Below are positions 52,615-61,685 of a stretch of 64,000 nucleotides of DNA, piece after piece (the first letter of the stretch is position 1; each line of letters opens with the position of its first letter). Source of the DNA: Pseudoflavonifractor capillosus (lineage in GTDB: Bacteria; Bacillota; Clostridia; Oscillospirales; Oscillospiraceae). The stretch is taken from NCBI RefSeq assembly GCF_016899775.1, contig NZ_JACJJE010000009.1, forward strand, positions 20,563 through 84,562, given 5' to 3'. The translations under genes were made by a program, and so were the position numbers. The notes under the pieces were generated by a model. The model had not been told where the DNA came from. It did not search any database and was given only the letters and a program-made list of their open reading frames with translations.

Positions 52615-53808
52615 TCAGCCCATCAGCTGCACCGCCCGGTCGATGACCCGGTTGGCGGCCTCCTCCTTGGACAGCAGGGGGAGCTCCTCCGCCCCGTCCC
52701 GGGTGATAAGGGTGAGCACGTTGGTATCTACCCCGAATCCCGCTCCGGCTACCTTTAAATTATTGGCGCAGATCATATCCACATGCTTTTTCTCCAGCTT
52801 GGCCGCGCTGTTTGCCAGCATATCCCGGGTCTCCATGGAGAAGCCGCAGATCACCTGTCCCGGCCGCCGGTGGTCCCCCAGGTGCTGGAGGATATCCCGG
52901 GTGCGCTTCAGGGGGATGGACAGGTCCCCGTCCTTTTTCTTCACCTTGTCGTCGCTGTAATCCGCCGGGGTGTAGTCGGCCACGGCGGCCGCCTTGAAAA
53001 TGAAGTCGGACTGCTCCTGGCGGCTGGTGACCGCCTCAAACATGTCCTGGGCGGAGACGATGGGCACCACCTCCACAAAGGGGGGCGGCTCCAGGGCGGT
53101 GGGGCCGGACACCAGGGTGACCTGAGCTCCCCGGAGCATGGCCATCCGGGCGATGGCGTAGCCCATTTTTCCGGTGGAGTGGTTCGTCAGATACCGCACC
53201 GGGTCGATGGACTCCTGGGTGGGCCCGGCGGTGACCAGCACCCGCTTCCCCGCCAGGTCGTGGGGCAGGGCCAGCAGGCGCAGGATGTGCTGGAGCAGCT
53301 GCTCCGGCTCCGGCAGCTTCCCGGCACCCACGTCTCCGCAGGCCAGGCGTCCGGAGGCGGGGGCGATGACCTCCCAGCCGTAGCGGCGCAGGGTCTCCAG
53401 GTTGTCCTGGGTCACCGGGTTTTCAAACATGCCGGTGTTCATGGCGGGGGCGATGAGCTTGGGACAGGAGCAGGCCAGCACCGTGGTGGTGAGCATGTCG
53501 TCCGCCAGGCCGTGGGCCAGCTTGGCACACACATTTGCCGTGGCCGGGGCGACCATCACCAGGTCCGTGCGGTGGGCCAGGGAGATGTGCTCCACCTGGT
53601 GGGAGAAGTTCCGGTCAAAGGTATCCACCATACAGCGGTTGCCGGTGAGCTGCTCAAAGGTGAGGGGGGCGATGAATTTTGTGGCATGCTCGGTGAGGAT
53701 CACTTCCACCGAGCAGTGCTGCTTCACCAGGGCGGAGGCCAGAGCGGCCGCCTTATAGGCGGCAATGCCGCCGGTGACCCCCAGCAGGACGGTTTTCCCT
53801 TTCAGCAT
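52615..53808 (-). CDS. coaBC: Bifunctional phosphopantothenoylcysteine decarboxylase/synthetase
   Basis: This 397-residue enzyme carries out two steps of coenzyme A synthesis. CoaC (about 1-180, flavin-dependent) has VTGGIAAYKAA, the active-site His in HISLAHRTD and the substrate-binding PAMNTGMFENP. CoaB (about 185-397) has VTAGPTQESIDPVRYLTNHSTGKMG and the KVKKK/FAxET-type region GFSMETRD. ATG at 53808 follows AAGGAGGA. It is divergent from the ECF component and coaX, forming one CoA locus. Confidence 0.95.
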   Translation of the reverse strand: MLKGKTVLLGVTGGIAAYKAAALASALVKQHCSVEVILTEHATKFIAPLTFEQLTGNRCMVDTFDRNFSHQVEHISLAHRTDLVMVAPATANVCAKLAHGLADDMLTTTVLACSCPKLIAPAMNTGMFENPVTQDNLETLRRYGWEVIAPASGRLACGDVGAGKLPEPEQLLQHILRLLALPHDLAGKRVLVTAGPTQESIDPVRYLTNHSTGKMGYAIARMAMLRGAQVTLVSGPTALEPPPFVEVVPIVSAQDMFEAVTSRQEQSDFIFKAAAVADYTPADYSDDKVKKKDGDLSIPLKRTRDILQHLGDHRRPGQVICGFSMETRDMLANSAAKLEKKHVDMICANNLKVAGAGFGVDTNVLTLITRDGAEELPLLSKEEAANRVIDRAVQLMG

Positions 53809-53929
53809 GATGATGAAATCCTCCTTCTTGCGGGATGGACGCAAAATTTCGATACCAGGATTATGACACAAATCCGGCCGGTTGTAAAGGAACTGGTCCA
53901 CATCCGCAAAGTTTTGGAAAATCCTAGCC

Positions 53930-54051
53930 TTGCAATCCCCTGGGACTTTCGCTATAATAAGCCGGATAAGAGGGCGTGGTTTCCGCCCTCGCCCTCTTAA
54001 ATATTGCGCTGCATCCTCTTTGGGAGGAGCGGCAGCAGGAGGTAATCGAAT
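53930..54051 (+). promoter_or_regulatory. Promoter and structured leader of the ECF S component-coaX genes
   Basis: TTGCAA (53930-53935), a 17-base spacer and TATAAT (53953-53958) lead into a leader of about 90 nt. Its first part holds AGAGGGCG pairing with CGCCCTCT (about 53970-53998). A second weak fold (CCTC with GAGG) precedes the AGGAGG site. No known riboswitch class is recognisable. Confidence 0.72.
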
Positions 54052-54693
54052 ATGAAAAACCGGAAGAAAGACACCCGCTGGCTGGTGGGCGTGGCCATGA
54101 TGGCCGCCATCGTGGTCCTGCTGGCCAACACCCCCCTGGGCATGATCCAGCTGCCCATCATCAAGGCCACTACCACTCATATCCCTGTCATCATCGGGGC
54201 GATTCTGTTGGGTCCTATGGCCGGAGCTGTGCTGGGCGGCGTATTTGGGCTGTGCTCGCTGGTGAGCAACACAGTGGCCCCTGTGGCGGCATCCATCTGT
54301 TTCTCCCCCTTTCTGGCCGTCTCTGTGGGAGGCATGCTCGGCGCGGCAAAGGCCCTGTGGGTCTCGGTGGGATGCCGGATTTTAATTGGCGTGGCAGCCG
54401 GCTGGCTCTGGATCGCGCTGAAAAAGATCCGCGTCCATGACGCCATCGCCCTCCCCCTGGTGGGCGCGGCTGGGGCTATGACCAACACTGCCGCCGTGAT
54501 GGGCAGCATCTTCTTCCTGTTCCGGGCGGAATATGCCGCCGCCAATAATCTGGCCATGTCCGCTGTTTTTGACTTCATTATGGCCACTGTAGTCGGTTCC
54601 GGCGTGATGGAGGCCATTGCCGCCGCCATTCTGGTAACAGCTATTGGAATCGCTCTCCTGCGGGTCAATCGGACCCGCACGCTCCCTGCATAA
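54052..54693 (+). CDS. ECF transporter S component, probably for pantothenate (PanT-like)
   Basis: The 213-residue product has six membrane helices and the ECF S-component features: LVGVAMMAAIVVLL at the N-terminus for binding the energising module, and LPIIKATTTHIPVIIGAILLGPMAGAVLGG. Its place between coaBC and coaX points to pantothenate or a CoA precursor as substrate (inference from context). The shared ATPase and T subunits must be elsewhere. ATG at 54052 follows AGGAGG. Confidence 0.82.
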   Translation: MKNRKKDTRWLVGVAMMAAIVVLLANTPLGMIQLPIIKATTTHIPVIIGAILLGPMAGAVLGGVFGLCSLVSNTVAPVAASICFSPFLAVSVGGMLGAAKALWVSVGCRILIGVAAGWLWIALKKIRVHDAIALPLVGAAGAMTNTAAVMGSIFFLFRAEYAAANNLAMSAVFDFIMATVVGSGVMEAIAAAILVTAIGIALLRVNRTRTLPA

Positions 54694-54722
54694 ACCAAAG
54701 GAAATTTTTGAGGTGAACAGCT

Positions 54723-55490
54723 ATGCTCCTTGCCATCGACATCGGCAACAGCAATATTGTAATTGGCGGCATTGACGGGGACGACATCCGTTTTGAGGCC
54801 CGCATCGCCACCGACCGCATCAAGACCTCCGACCAGTACGGGGTGGAGATCAAAAACATGCTGGACCTGTTCAGCGTATCGGTGGAGGAGGTAGAGGACT
54901 GCATCATCTCCTCGGTCGTCCCCCCGGTCTTCAACGCGGTATGCACCGGCGTCATCAAGCTCACCGGCCTCAACCCCATGGTGGTGGGGCCGGGCATCAA
55001 GACCGGCCTGAACATCCAAATGGACGACCCCGCCTCGGTGGGCAGCGACCGGATCGTGATTGCCGTGGCCGCCCTGCTGGAGTATGCCCCTCCCCTGCTG
55101 CTGGTGGACCTGGGCACCGCCACCACCATCGAGGTGGTGGACCAGGGCAACACCTATCTGGGGGGCGCCATCATGCCCGGCGTGCGGGTGTCGGCGGAGG
55201 CCCTGTCCAGCCGGGCCGCCCAACTGCCCGGCATCCAGCTGGACCGCCCCAGACGGCTCATCGGCAAGAACACCGTGGAGTGCATGCGCAGCGGCATCAT
55301 GTATGGGGCCGCCGCCATGCTGGACGGGATGATCGAGCGCATGGAGGAGGAGCTGGGCAAGTCCACCACCGTGGTGGCCACCGGGGGCATGGCCCAGTTT
55401 GTGGCCCCCCTGTGCAAGCGGGAGATGAAGGTGGAGAAGGACCTGCTGCTGAAGGGCCTGAACGCCATCTACAAGAAAAACAAGAAATAA
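54723..55490 (+). CDS. coaX: Type III pantothenate kinase
   Basis: This 255-residue ASKHA-fold enzyme phosphorylates pantothenate, the first step of CoA synthesis. It shows the phosphate loop AIDIGNSNIVIGG, GPGIKTGLNI, GSDRIVIAVAAL (catalytic Asp), DLGTATTIEVVD and GGAIMPGV. ATG at 54723 lies behind GAGGTG. It forms an operon with the upstream S component (29-base gap) and ends at a strong terminator. Confidence 0.94.
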   Translation: MLLAIDIGNSNIVIGGIDGDDIRFEARIATDRIKTSDQYGVEIKNMLDLFSVSVEEVEDCIISSVVPPVFNAVCTGVIKLTGLNPMVVGPGIKTGLNIQMDDPASVGSDRIVIAVAALLEYAPPLLLVDLGTATTIEVVDQGNTYLGGAIMPGVRVSAEALSSRAAQLPGIQLDRPRRLIGKNTVECMRSGIMYGAAAMLDGMIERMEEELGKSTTVVATGGMAQFVAPLCKREMKVEKDLLLKGLNAIYKKNKK

Positions 55491-55497
55491 ACGCAAA

Positions 55498-55528
55498 GGC
55501 CGCCGGCACAGCCGGCGGCCTTGTTTTG
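55498..55528 (+). terminator. Terminator of coaX
   Basis: A perfect 10-bp stem GGCCGCCGGC/GCCGGCGGCC (55498-55507 with 55511-55520) is followed by TTGTTTTG. Confidence 0.9.
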
Positions 55529-55557
55529 CTTTGATTCCGGAGCACACGGCTCCCCTT

Positions 55558-56175
55558 TTACTTCTGGGGACAGTAGGTGAGCACCGCCGTCTGACCGGGG
55601 GTGTCCTTGTCCAGCACCAGCACATTACCAGGATAGCGGACCACATCCCCGCACAGCTCCAGGTAGTCCTCCAGCGGCCCGATCACATCGTAGCCGAAGG
55701 AGCCGCCGCGGTAGTGCATGGGAACCGTCACCCGGGGCTTCAGCTGATCCACCAGGGCCCGGGCCTGCTTGGCGTCAATGGTGTAGAAGCCGCCCACCGG
55801 GATCATCAAGGCGTCCAGCCCCTTCAGCACCTCCAGCTGCTCCGGCTCCAGCTCACAGCCCAGGTCCCCCAAGTGGGCCACCCGCAGGCCCTCGGCCTGG
55901 AAGATATGGATGGTATTGGGCCCTCTCTGAGCGCCCTGCTGGTCATCGTGCCAGGTGTGGATCATCTCCACCGCCACATCGGGCTTCTCTCCGGTGAGGG
56001 CCACCAGCTCTCTCGCTCCGTGGTCCCGGTGGTCGTGGCTGCAGTACACCGCGTCCGCCCTCAGGCGGATGGGGGCCAGCCCCGGCACCGAGCCGTCCAG
56101 ATAGGGGTCGACCACCACAGTGCCTCCGGCGGTCTCCAGGGTAAAGCAGGAATGTCCGTTCCAGATCAGGCGCAT
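55558..56175 (-). CDS. Metal-dependent hydrolase of the metallo-beta-lactamase fold (UlaG-like)
   Basis: This 205-residue protein shows the MBL metal motif CSHDHRDHGA near residue 46, a conserved GHSCF start, the later His ligands in MIHTWHDD and MHYR, and Asp in HLGDLG. It resembles the UPF0173/UlaG group of intracellular hydrolases with unknown natural substrate. ATG at 56175 follows AAGGATGG. The 470-base gap above it holds the trmL promoter and a possible minus-strand TATAAT (56323-56318), and nothing else I can identify. Confidence 0.85.
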   Translation of the reverse strand: MRLIWNGHSCFTLETAGGTVVVDPYLDGSVPGLAPIRLRADAVYCSHDHRDHGARELVALTGEKPDVAVEMIHTWHDDQQGAQRGPNTIHIFQAEGLRVAHLGDLGCELEPEQLEVLKGLDALMIPVGGFYTIDAKQARALVDQLKPRVTVPMHYRGGSFGYDVIGPLEDYLELCGDVVRYPGNVLVLDKDTPGQTAVLTYCPQK

Positions 56176-56587
56176 AGAATTCCATCCTTTCTGTGTCAGG
56201 TTGCAGATTTTTCCGGTGTGTCCGCATGGCAAAATCTCCAACAGCCTTCCCCGCCCTCTGCCGGCCGGAACCCGTGTCAAGGGGGAACAAGGGAACTTTC
56301 CTTGGTGATTTGTCACAATTATACCACAGCGGCGGCGGAATGGGAATCTTTTTTCCCGCTGATCCCGCCCAGGCCGCGCCCGAACCGGTGTTTTTCGCCC
56401 CCGGAATCGTCTTCTGGCCCCGCCAGCCCACCGCTTATGTTCTCTTTTTTCCCGGGAAGTTCGGCACAATGCCGGGTTTTGCGCGGGTAAGTCTCCCCTT
56501 AATTTCCCATTTTTACAAAACCGTCTCCCTTCCTAGTGGTTTTAGGTTGTTTTCGGATTTTTTTGTAATTTTTCGACCAATTTATAG

Positions 56588-56616
56588 TTGAATTTCTCCG
56601 CCGTTTGGAATACAAT
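56588..56616 (+). promoter_or_regulatory. Promoter of trmL
   Basis: TTGAAT (56588-56593), a 17-base spacer and TACAAT (56611-56616). Confidence 0.75.
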
Positions 56617-56644
56617 GAGAACCGATATGCGAGGAGGGCTTGCT

Positions 56645-57136
56645 TTGCTGAACATTGTACTGGTGGAACCGGAGATCCCGCAGAACTGCGGCAACATCGC
56701 CCGCACCTGCGCCGCCACCCGGAGCCGCCTCCATCTCATTGAACCCCTGGGCTTCGACATCAGTGAAAAGGCGGTCAAGCGGGCGGGGCTGGACTACTGG
56801 CCCATGGTGGACCTGCATGTGTACCACAGCCTGGACCACTTTTTTGCGGAACACCCCAACCCCGACCTGTGGCTGGCCACCACCAAAGCCCCCCAGGACT
56901 ACACCAGCGCCCATTTTCAGGATGGATGCTGGCTGTTTTTCGGCAAAGAGACCGCCGGGCTTCCCCAATGGTTCCGGGAGGAGCACCCCGACCGGTGCAT
57001 CCGCATCCCCATGCGGGAGGACGCCCGGAGCCTGAACCTGTCCAACTCGGTGGCCATCCTAACTTACGAGGCGCTGCGCCAACAGGGTTTTCCCGGTTTG
57101 ACCGGTACCGGCGAGATGGCGCAGGCCGGCCAATAG
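56645..57136 (+). CDS. trmL: tRNA (cytidine/uridine-34 2-prime-O)-methyltransferase TrmL
   Basis: This 163-residue minimal SPOUT enzyme methylates the wobble ribose of tRNA-Leu. It has NIVLVEPEIPQNCGNIARTCAA, FGKETAGLP and SLNLSNSVAILTYEALRQ, the three SPOUT motifs. I place the start at TTG 56645, 7 bases after AGGAGGG; an upstream ATG at 56627 lies before that site. The length matches TrmL. It has its own promoter. Confidence 0.9.
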   Translation: MLNIVLVEPEIPQNCGNIARTCAATRSRLHLIEPLGFDISEKAVKRAGLDYWPMVDLHVYHSLDHFFAEHPNPDLWLATTKAPQDYTSAHFQDGCWLFFGKETAGLPQWFREEHPDRCIRIPMREDARSLNLSNSVAILTYEALRQQGFPGLTGTGEMAQAGQ

Positions 57137-57278
57137 GCGCAAAAACCCCGTGTTTGCGGGCACACTGTGAAGGAAGGATCTCCCCGCCGGAGTCAGATCC
57201 CGGTTCCTCTCTGGCGGGCAGTTTCCAAATAAATTGCTGACTGTTCCAATCTTTGTTTCAGAGAGGAGTTTTACTGCC

Positions 57279-58472
57279 ATGAACTACAACAAAAAGACGG
57301 TCAAGGACATCGACGTCTCCGGCAAGAAGGTGCTTCTGCGCTGTGACTTCAATGTCCCTCAGGACAAGACCACCGGAGCCATCACCGACGATAAGCGCAT
57401 CCGCGCCGCCCTGCCCACCATCCAGTACCTGCTGGACCAGGGCGCCGCTGTGATCGCCTGCTCCCACCTGGGCAAGCCCAAGGGCGAGGTAAAGCCCGAG
57501 CTGTCCCTGAAGCCGGTGTCCGTCCGCCTCAGCGAGCTGCTGGGCAAGCCGGTCATCATGGCCGGGGACGTGGTCGGCCCCGACGCCAAGGCCAAGGCCG
57601 CCGCCCTCAAGCCCGGGGAGATCATGCTGCTGGAGAACACCCGCTTTGAGCCGGGCGAGACCAAGAACGACCCCGAGCTGGCCAAGGAAATGGCCTCTAT
57701 GGCGGAAATCTATGTGTCCGACGCCTTCGGCGCGGTCCACCGCGCCCACGCCTCCACCGCCGGCGTGGCCGCCTATCTGCCCGCCGTGTCCGGCTTCCTG
57801 ATCCAGAAGGAACTGGAGGTCATGGGCGGCGCCCTGGCCAACCCCAAGCGCCCCCTGGTGGCCATCCTGGGCGGCTCCAAGGTGTCCTCCAAGATCGGCG
57901 TCATCAACAACCTGCTGAACATCGCCGACACCATCATCATCGGCGGCGGCATGTCCTACACCTTCGCCAAGGCCCAGGGTGCCAAGGTGGGCAAGTCCCT
58001 GCTGGAGGAGGACTGGATTCAGTACGCCGGCGAGATGGTGGAGAAGGCCAAGGAGAAGGGTGTCAAGCTGCTCCTCCCCGTGGACGGCCTGGCCGCCACC
58101 GAGTTCTCCGCCGACGCTGAGGCCCACCTGGTGGACGGGGTGGACATCCCCGACGGCATGATGGGCATGGACATCGGCCCCAAGACCATCCAGCTCTACT
58201 CCGACGCCGTGAAGGACGCGGGCACCGTCATCTGGAACGGCCCCATGGGCGTGTTTGAGTTCCCCGCCTTCGCCGAGGGCACCCGCGCGGTGGCCAAGGC
58301 CCTGGCCGAGACCGACGCCATCACCATCGTGGGCGGCGGCGACTCCGCGGCCGCTGTGGCTCAGCTGGGCTACGCCGACAAGATGACCCACATCTCCACC
58401 GGCGGCGGCGCTTCCCTCGAATTCCTCGAGGGCAAGGAGCTGCCCGGCGTGGCCTGCCTGCTGGATAAATAA
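57279..58472 (+). CDS. pgk: Phosphoglycerate kinase
   Basis: This 397-residue glycolytic enzyme makes ATP from 1,3-bisphosphoglycerate. It shows [30 protein letters not shown], the hinge and ATP region [15 protein letters not shown] and [13 protein letters not shown], and ends [27 protein letters not shown] at 57279 follows GAGAGGAG. It opens the pgk-tpiA-gpmI-eno run. A 30-base copy of its 3-prime end occurs 134 bases downstream. Confidence 0.96.
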   Translation: MNYNKKTVKDIDVSGKKVLLRCDFNVPQDKTTGAITDDKRIRAALPTIQYLLDQGAAVIACSHLGKPKGEVKPELSLKPVSVRLSELLGKPVIMAGDVVGPDAKAKAAALKPGEIMLLENTRFEPGETKNDPELAKEMASMAEIYVSDAFGAVHRAHASTAGVAAYLPAVSGFLIQKELEVMGGALANPKRPLVAILGGSKVSSKIGVINNLLNIADTIIIGGGMSYTFAKAQGAKVGKSLLEEDWIQYAGEMVEKAKEKGVKLLLPVDGLAATEFSADAEAHLVDGVDIPDGMMGMDIGPKTIQLYSDAVKDAGTVIWNGPMGVFEFPAFAEGTRAVAKALAETDAITIVGGGDSAAAVAQLGYADKMTHISTGGGASLEFLEGKELPGVACLLDK

Positions 58473-58606
58473 TTCTCGCCCGGGCAGCTCCGGGGTCCCC
58501 GCGCGAGCCCAGCGTAGCGGGTCGCGTGGGGTGAGGAGGAGCAGCGAAGTGAGCGAGCTTTCCCGCCCGCGGGGAAGCGAGGGGTACGGCGCTTGCTCCG
58601 ACGACG
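58473..58606 (+). repeat. Spacer element, module 1, after pgk
   Basis: CCCCGCGCGA (58497-58506) pairs with TCGCGTGGGG (58522-58531), enclosing the loop GCCCAGCGTAGCGGG that recurs after tpiA and eno. Then come GGAGGAGCA, a CTTTCCCG/CGGGGAAG hairpin and CGACGACG just before the pgk tail copy. Confidence 0.75.
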
Positions 58607-58636
58607 CCCGGCGCGGCCTGCCTGCTGGACAAGTAA
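58607..58636 (+). pseudogene. Second copy of the pgk 3-prime end
   Basis: Thirty bases ending in TAA match the end of pgk (58443-58472) at 27 of 30 positions. It would encode PGAACLLDK against PGVACLLDK. It has no start codon and cannot be a gene on its own. Confidence 0.85.
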
Positions 58637-58642
58637 GAGCGC

Positions 58643-58700
58643 AGATGCAGGGGCGCATACTATGCGCCCGCGGGCGGCTGATAGCCGCCCCTGCTGCGCA
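58643..58700. repeat. REP-like branched foldback upstream of tpiA
   Basis: Two perfect hairpins, GGGCGCATA/TATGCGCCC (58651-58669) and GGGCGGCT/AGCCGCCC (58672-58690), sit inside an outer GCAGGGG/CCCCTGC and GATGC/GCATC pairing. There is no T-run. It resembles a repetitive extragenic palindrome in the tpiA leader. Confidence 0.55.
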
Positions 58701-58747
58701 TCGATATCATTGTAAAATGTTAAAGGAAAGAATGGAGAGAAATACCA

Positions 58748-59521
58748 ATGAACCGTCGTTATCGTAAGACTATTATCGCTGGCAACTGGAAAATGAACAA
58801 CACCCTGTCCCAGATGAAGGCTTTCGCCGAGGAGCTCAAGCCCATCATGCCCCGGGGCAAGTGGTGCAATGTGGTCCTGTGCGTCCCCGCGGTGAACATC
58901 ACCACCGCCGTGCGCCTGTTCAAGGACTGCCACATCGCCATCGGCGCTGAGACCTGCCACTATGAGGACCACGGTGCCTACACCGGCGAGATCACCGCCG
59001 AGATGATCAAGGAGGCCGGGGCCAAGTACGTGATCATCGGCCACTCCGAGCGCCGCCAGTACTACAACGAGACCGACTTCACCGTGAACAAGAAGGTTCA
59101 CGCCGCCATCAACGCCGGCCTCTACCCCATTGTGTGTGTGGGCGAGAGCCTGGAGCAGCGGGAGCTGGGCGTGACCATGGAGCTCATCGCCTATCAGGTG
59201 AAGTGCGCTCTGGCCGGCGTGCCCGCCGACAAGATGCGCCACGTGGTCATCGCCTATGAGCCCCTGTGGGCCATCGGCACCGGCAAGACCGCCACTGCCG
59301 AGCAGGCCGGCGAGGTGTGCCAGGCCATCCGCGCCGTCATCCGCAAGCTGTACGGCGCCCACGTGGCCCGCTCCGTCACCATCCAGTACGGCGGCTCCAT
59401 GAACGCCAAGAACGCCGCTGAGCTCCTGGCCCAGCCCGACGTGGACGGCGGCCTGATTGGCGGCGCCTCCCTGAAGCCCGCCGACTTCGTGGAGATCATC
59501 AATTCCGCGAATCAGGAGTAA
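58748..59521 (+). CDS. tpiA: Triosephosphate isomerase
   Basis: The 257-residue TIM-barrel enzyme interconverts dihydroxyacetone phosphate and glyceraldehyde 3-phosphate. It has AGNWKMNN (catalytic Lys), IIGHSERRQYYNE (catalytic His), IAYEPLWAIGTGKTA (catalytic Glu and loop 6) and IQYGGSMNAKN. ATG at 58748 follows GGAGAG. Its last 78 bases are repeated twice downstream. Confidence 0.96.
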   Translation: MNRRYRKTIIAGNWKMNNTLSQMKAFAEELKPIMPRGKWCNVVLCVPAVNITTAVRLFKDCHIAIGAETCHYEDHGAYTGEITAEMIKEAGAKYVIIGHSERRQYYNETDFTVNKKVHAAINAGLYPIVCVGESLEQRELGVTMELIAYQVKCALAGVPADKMRHVVIAYEPLWAIGTGKTATAEQAGEVCQAIRAVIRKLYGAHVARSVTIQYGGSMNAKNAAELLAQPDVDGGLIGGASLKPADFVEIINSANQE

Positions 59522-59532
59522 TCTCCTGGCCG

Positions 59533-59664
59533 CCGGTCACGTCGGAACCGGGACCCCAACGAAAGCCCAGCGCAGCGGGTTTCGTTGGGAGAGGAGGAGC
59601 AAGGGAGCGCAGGAAGGAATGCCCGTCAGGGCGTTCCGCCCGAAGCGGACTTTGCGACGACGAG
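59533..59664 (+). repeat. Spacer element, module 1, after tpiA
   Basis: CCCAACGAAA (59555-59564) pairs with TTTCGTTGGG (59580-59589) around the loop GCCCAGCGCAGCGGG. GGAGGAGCAAGGGAGCGCAG follows, then a GAATGCCC/GGGCGTTC hairpin and GCGGACTTTGCGACGACGA up to the first tail copy. Compared with pgk and eno the stem sequence differs but pairing is preserved. Confidence 0.78.
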
Positions 59665-59742
59665 GACGGCGGCCTGATTGGCGGCGCCTCTCTGAAGCCC
59701 GCCGACTTCGTGGAGATCATCAATTCCGCCAATCAGGAATAA
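59665..59742 (+). pseudogene. Second copy of the tpiA 3-prime end
   Basis: These 78 bases match 59444-59521 at 75 positions. All three differences are silent, so it encodes the same last 25 residues and stop. The 22 bases after the stop are duplicated too with one change. Confidence 0.9.
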
Positions 59743-59794
59743 TCTCCTGGCCGCCGGACACGTCCTGCGCGCAGCGCAGGCCGCGCCGAACGGC

Positions 59795-59894
59795 GCGCCC
59801 AAGCGTTTGCGAAGCAAACCTTGCCGCAGGGCGAATTTACTTCGCCCGAGGATTTTAAAATAACAGGGCTCCCGGCTGGCGTAAGCCAGCTGGG
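59795..59894 (+). repeat. Spacer element, module 2, after the second tpiA tail
   Basis: It contains a GGCGCGCC-type hairpin, CCCAAGCG, a GTTTGC/GCAAAC hairpin, CTTGCCGCAGGG, GGGCGAA/TTCGCCC, GAGGATTTTAAA and the end hairpin CCCGGCTGGC/GCCAGCTGGG (59871-59880 with 59885-59894). The third tail begins 3 bases later. Confidence 0.78.
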
Positions 59895-59897
59895 ACG

Positions 59898-59975
59898 GAC
59901 GGCGGCCTGATCGGCGGCGCCTCCCTGAAGCCCGCCGACTTCGTGGAGATCATCAATTCCGCCAACCAGGAGTGA
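59898..59975 (+). pseudogene. Third copy of the tpiA 3-prime end
   Basis: These 78 bases match the gene end at 74 positions. All four differences are silent, including TGA for TAA. Confidence 0.9.
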
Positions 59976-59980
59976 ATTTT

Positions 59981-60061
59981 AATGCAGAATGCAGAGTGCA
60001 GGAATGCAGAATGAATCCTGCCCGACACGCTCTGCCTGTGCGCCACTCTGCATTCTGCATT
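59981..60061. repeat. Element bounded by inverted arrays of a 7-base repeat (GCAGAAT type), copy 1
   Basis: AATGCAGAATGCAGAGTG (59981-59998) and its exact reverse complement (60044-60061) form a perfect 18-bp inverted repeat. The interior shares TGCAGAATGAAT and GACACGCT with copy 2 near 62 kb. It ends 33 bases before the gpmI start. Confidence 0.7.
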
Positions 60062-60094
60062 CTTAATTCTTCATTCTCTTAAAGAGGGGTTACG

Positions 60095-61609
60095 ATGAAA
60101 ACACCAACAACTTTAATTATCATGGACGGCTTCGGCCTGACGGAGCCCGGCCCGGGCAACGCGGTGGCCAACGCCTCCACGCCCAATCTGGACCGGATCT
60201 TCCGGGACTGCCCGGGCTGCAAGCTGTCCGCCTCCGGCCTGGACGTGGGCCTGCCCGAGGGCCAGATGGGCAACAGCGAGGTGGGCCACACCAACATGGG
60301 CGCCGGCCGGGTGGTTTTCCAGGACCTGCCCCACATCAGCCGGGACATTGAGAGCGGCGAGTTCTTCCAGAACCCCGCCTATCTGGAGGCCATGTCCAAC
60401 TGCCGGGAGTGGGGCTCCGCCCTGCACCTGATGGGCCTGCTGTCCGACGGCGGCGTCCACAGCCATATCACCCACCTGTTCGCCCTGCTGAAGATGGCCA
60501 AGGAGCAGGGGCTCAGCAAGGTCTATGTCCACTGTTTCCTGGACGGCCGCGACGTGCCCCCCAGCTCGGGCAAGCACTATGTGGAGCAGCTCCAGGCCAA
60601 GATCCAGCAGCTGGGCGTGGGCGAGATCGCCACGGTCATGGGCCGCTACTACGCCATGGACCGGGACAAGCGCTGGGACCGGGTGCAGCGCGCCTATGAC
60701 GCCATCGCCTGCGGCGAGGGTCCCTTCGAGGCCGACGCCGCCGAGGCGGTCCAGAAGTCCTATGACGCCGGTGTGACGGACGAGTTTGTGGAGCCCGTGG
60801 TGTGCGCCAAAAACGCCCAGGTCCGGGACAATGACTCCATTATCTTCTTCAACTTCCGCCCCGACCGGGCCCGTGAGATCACCCGGTGCTTCGTGGACGA
60901 GGACTTCACCGACGTGGCGCGCAAGACCGGCTTCCTGTCCGTGGACTTTATCTGCACCACCGAGTACGACGCCACCCTGCCCAACGTGACGGTGGCTTAC
61001 CCCCACCAGAAGCTGGTGAACACCTTCGGCGAATATATCAGCAATCTGGGACTCACCCAGCTGCGCATCGCCGAGACCGAGAAGTACGCCCATGTGACCT
61101 TCTTCTTCAACGGCGGTGTGGAGCAGGTCTTCCCCGGTGAGGACCGGTGCCTGATCCCCTCCCCCAAGGTGGCCACCTACGACCTGCAGCCGGAGATGTC
61201 CGCCTATCAGGTCACGGAGGAGGCCGTCAAGCGCATCGAGAGCGGCGCCTATGACGTGATCATCCTGAACTTCGCTAACTGCGACATGGTGGGCCACACC
61301 GGCGTGTACGAGGCCGCCTGCAAGGCCGTCTCCACCGTGGACGAGTGCGTCAACCGTGTGGTGGAGGCCACCTCCAAAATGGGCGGCGTGTCCCTCATCA
61401 CCGCCGACCACGGCAACGCCGAGCGTATGATCGACGATGACGGCGAGCCCTTCACCGCCCACACCACCAACCTGGTTCCCTTCTATATCGTAGGGGCCAG
61501 CGCCCAGCTCCGGGACGGCCGCCTGGCCGACATCGCCCCCACCATGCTGGACCTGATGGGCCTTGAGAAGCCGGCAGAAATGGACGGGCAGACGCTGATT
61601 TTAAATTAA
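60095..61609 (+). CDS. gpmI: 2,3-bisphosphoglycerate-independent phosphoglycerate mutase
   Basis: This 504-residue dimanganese enzyme converts 3- to 2-phosphoglycerate. It shows the nucleophile Ser in GQMGNSEVGHTNMGAGR near residue 62, FLDGRDVPPSSG, NFRPDRAREITR and the metal site TADHGNAERM. ATG at 60095 follows AAGAGGGG. Its last 48 bases occur again 190 bases downstream. Confidence 0.96.
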   Translation: MKTPTTLIIMDGFGLTEPGPGNAVANASTPNLDRIFRDCPGCKLSASGLDVGLPEGQMGNSEVGHTNMGAGRVVFQDLPHISRDIESGEFFQNPAYLEAMSNCREWGSALHLMGLLSDGGVHSHITHLFALLKMAKEQGLSKVYVHCFLDGRDVPPSSGKHYVEQLQAKIQQLGVGEIATVMGRYYAMDRDKRWDRVQRAYDAIACGEGPFEADAAEAVQKSYDAGVTDEFVEPVVCAKNAQVRDNDSIIFFNFRPDRAREITRCFVDEDFTDVARKTGFLSVDFICTTEYDATLPNVTVAYPHQKLVNTFGEYISNLGLTQLRIAETEKYAHVTFFFNGGVEQVFPGEDRCLIPSPKVATYDLQPEMSAYQVTEEAVKRIESGAYDVIILNFANCDMVGHTGVYEAACKAVSTVDECVNRVVEATSKMGGVSLITADHGNAERMIDDDGEPFTAHTTNLVPFYIVGASAQLRDGRLADIAPTMLDLMGLEKPAEMDGQTLILN

Positions 61610-61685
61610 GCGCTGTCATTTTCGAGTTAAATTGAGGTTCTTGGCTTCTCCGGGCCCATTACCCGCCCACAGGGCGGGCGGCGCA

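Noticed and set aside
54180..55646. Large minus-strand ORF over the ECF component and coaX
   Set aside because: It is antisense to two recognisable genes, with no family features.
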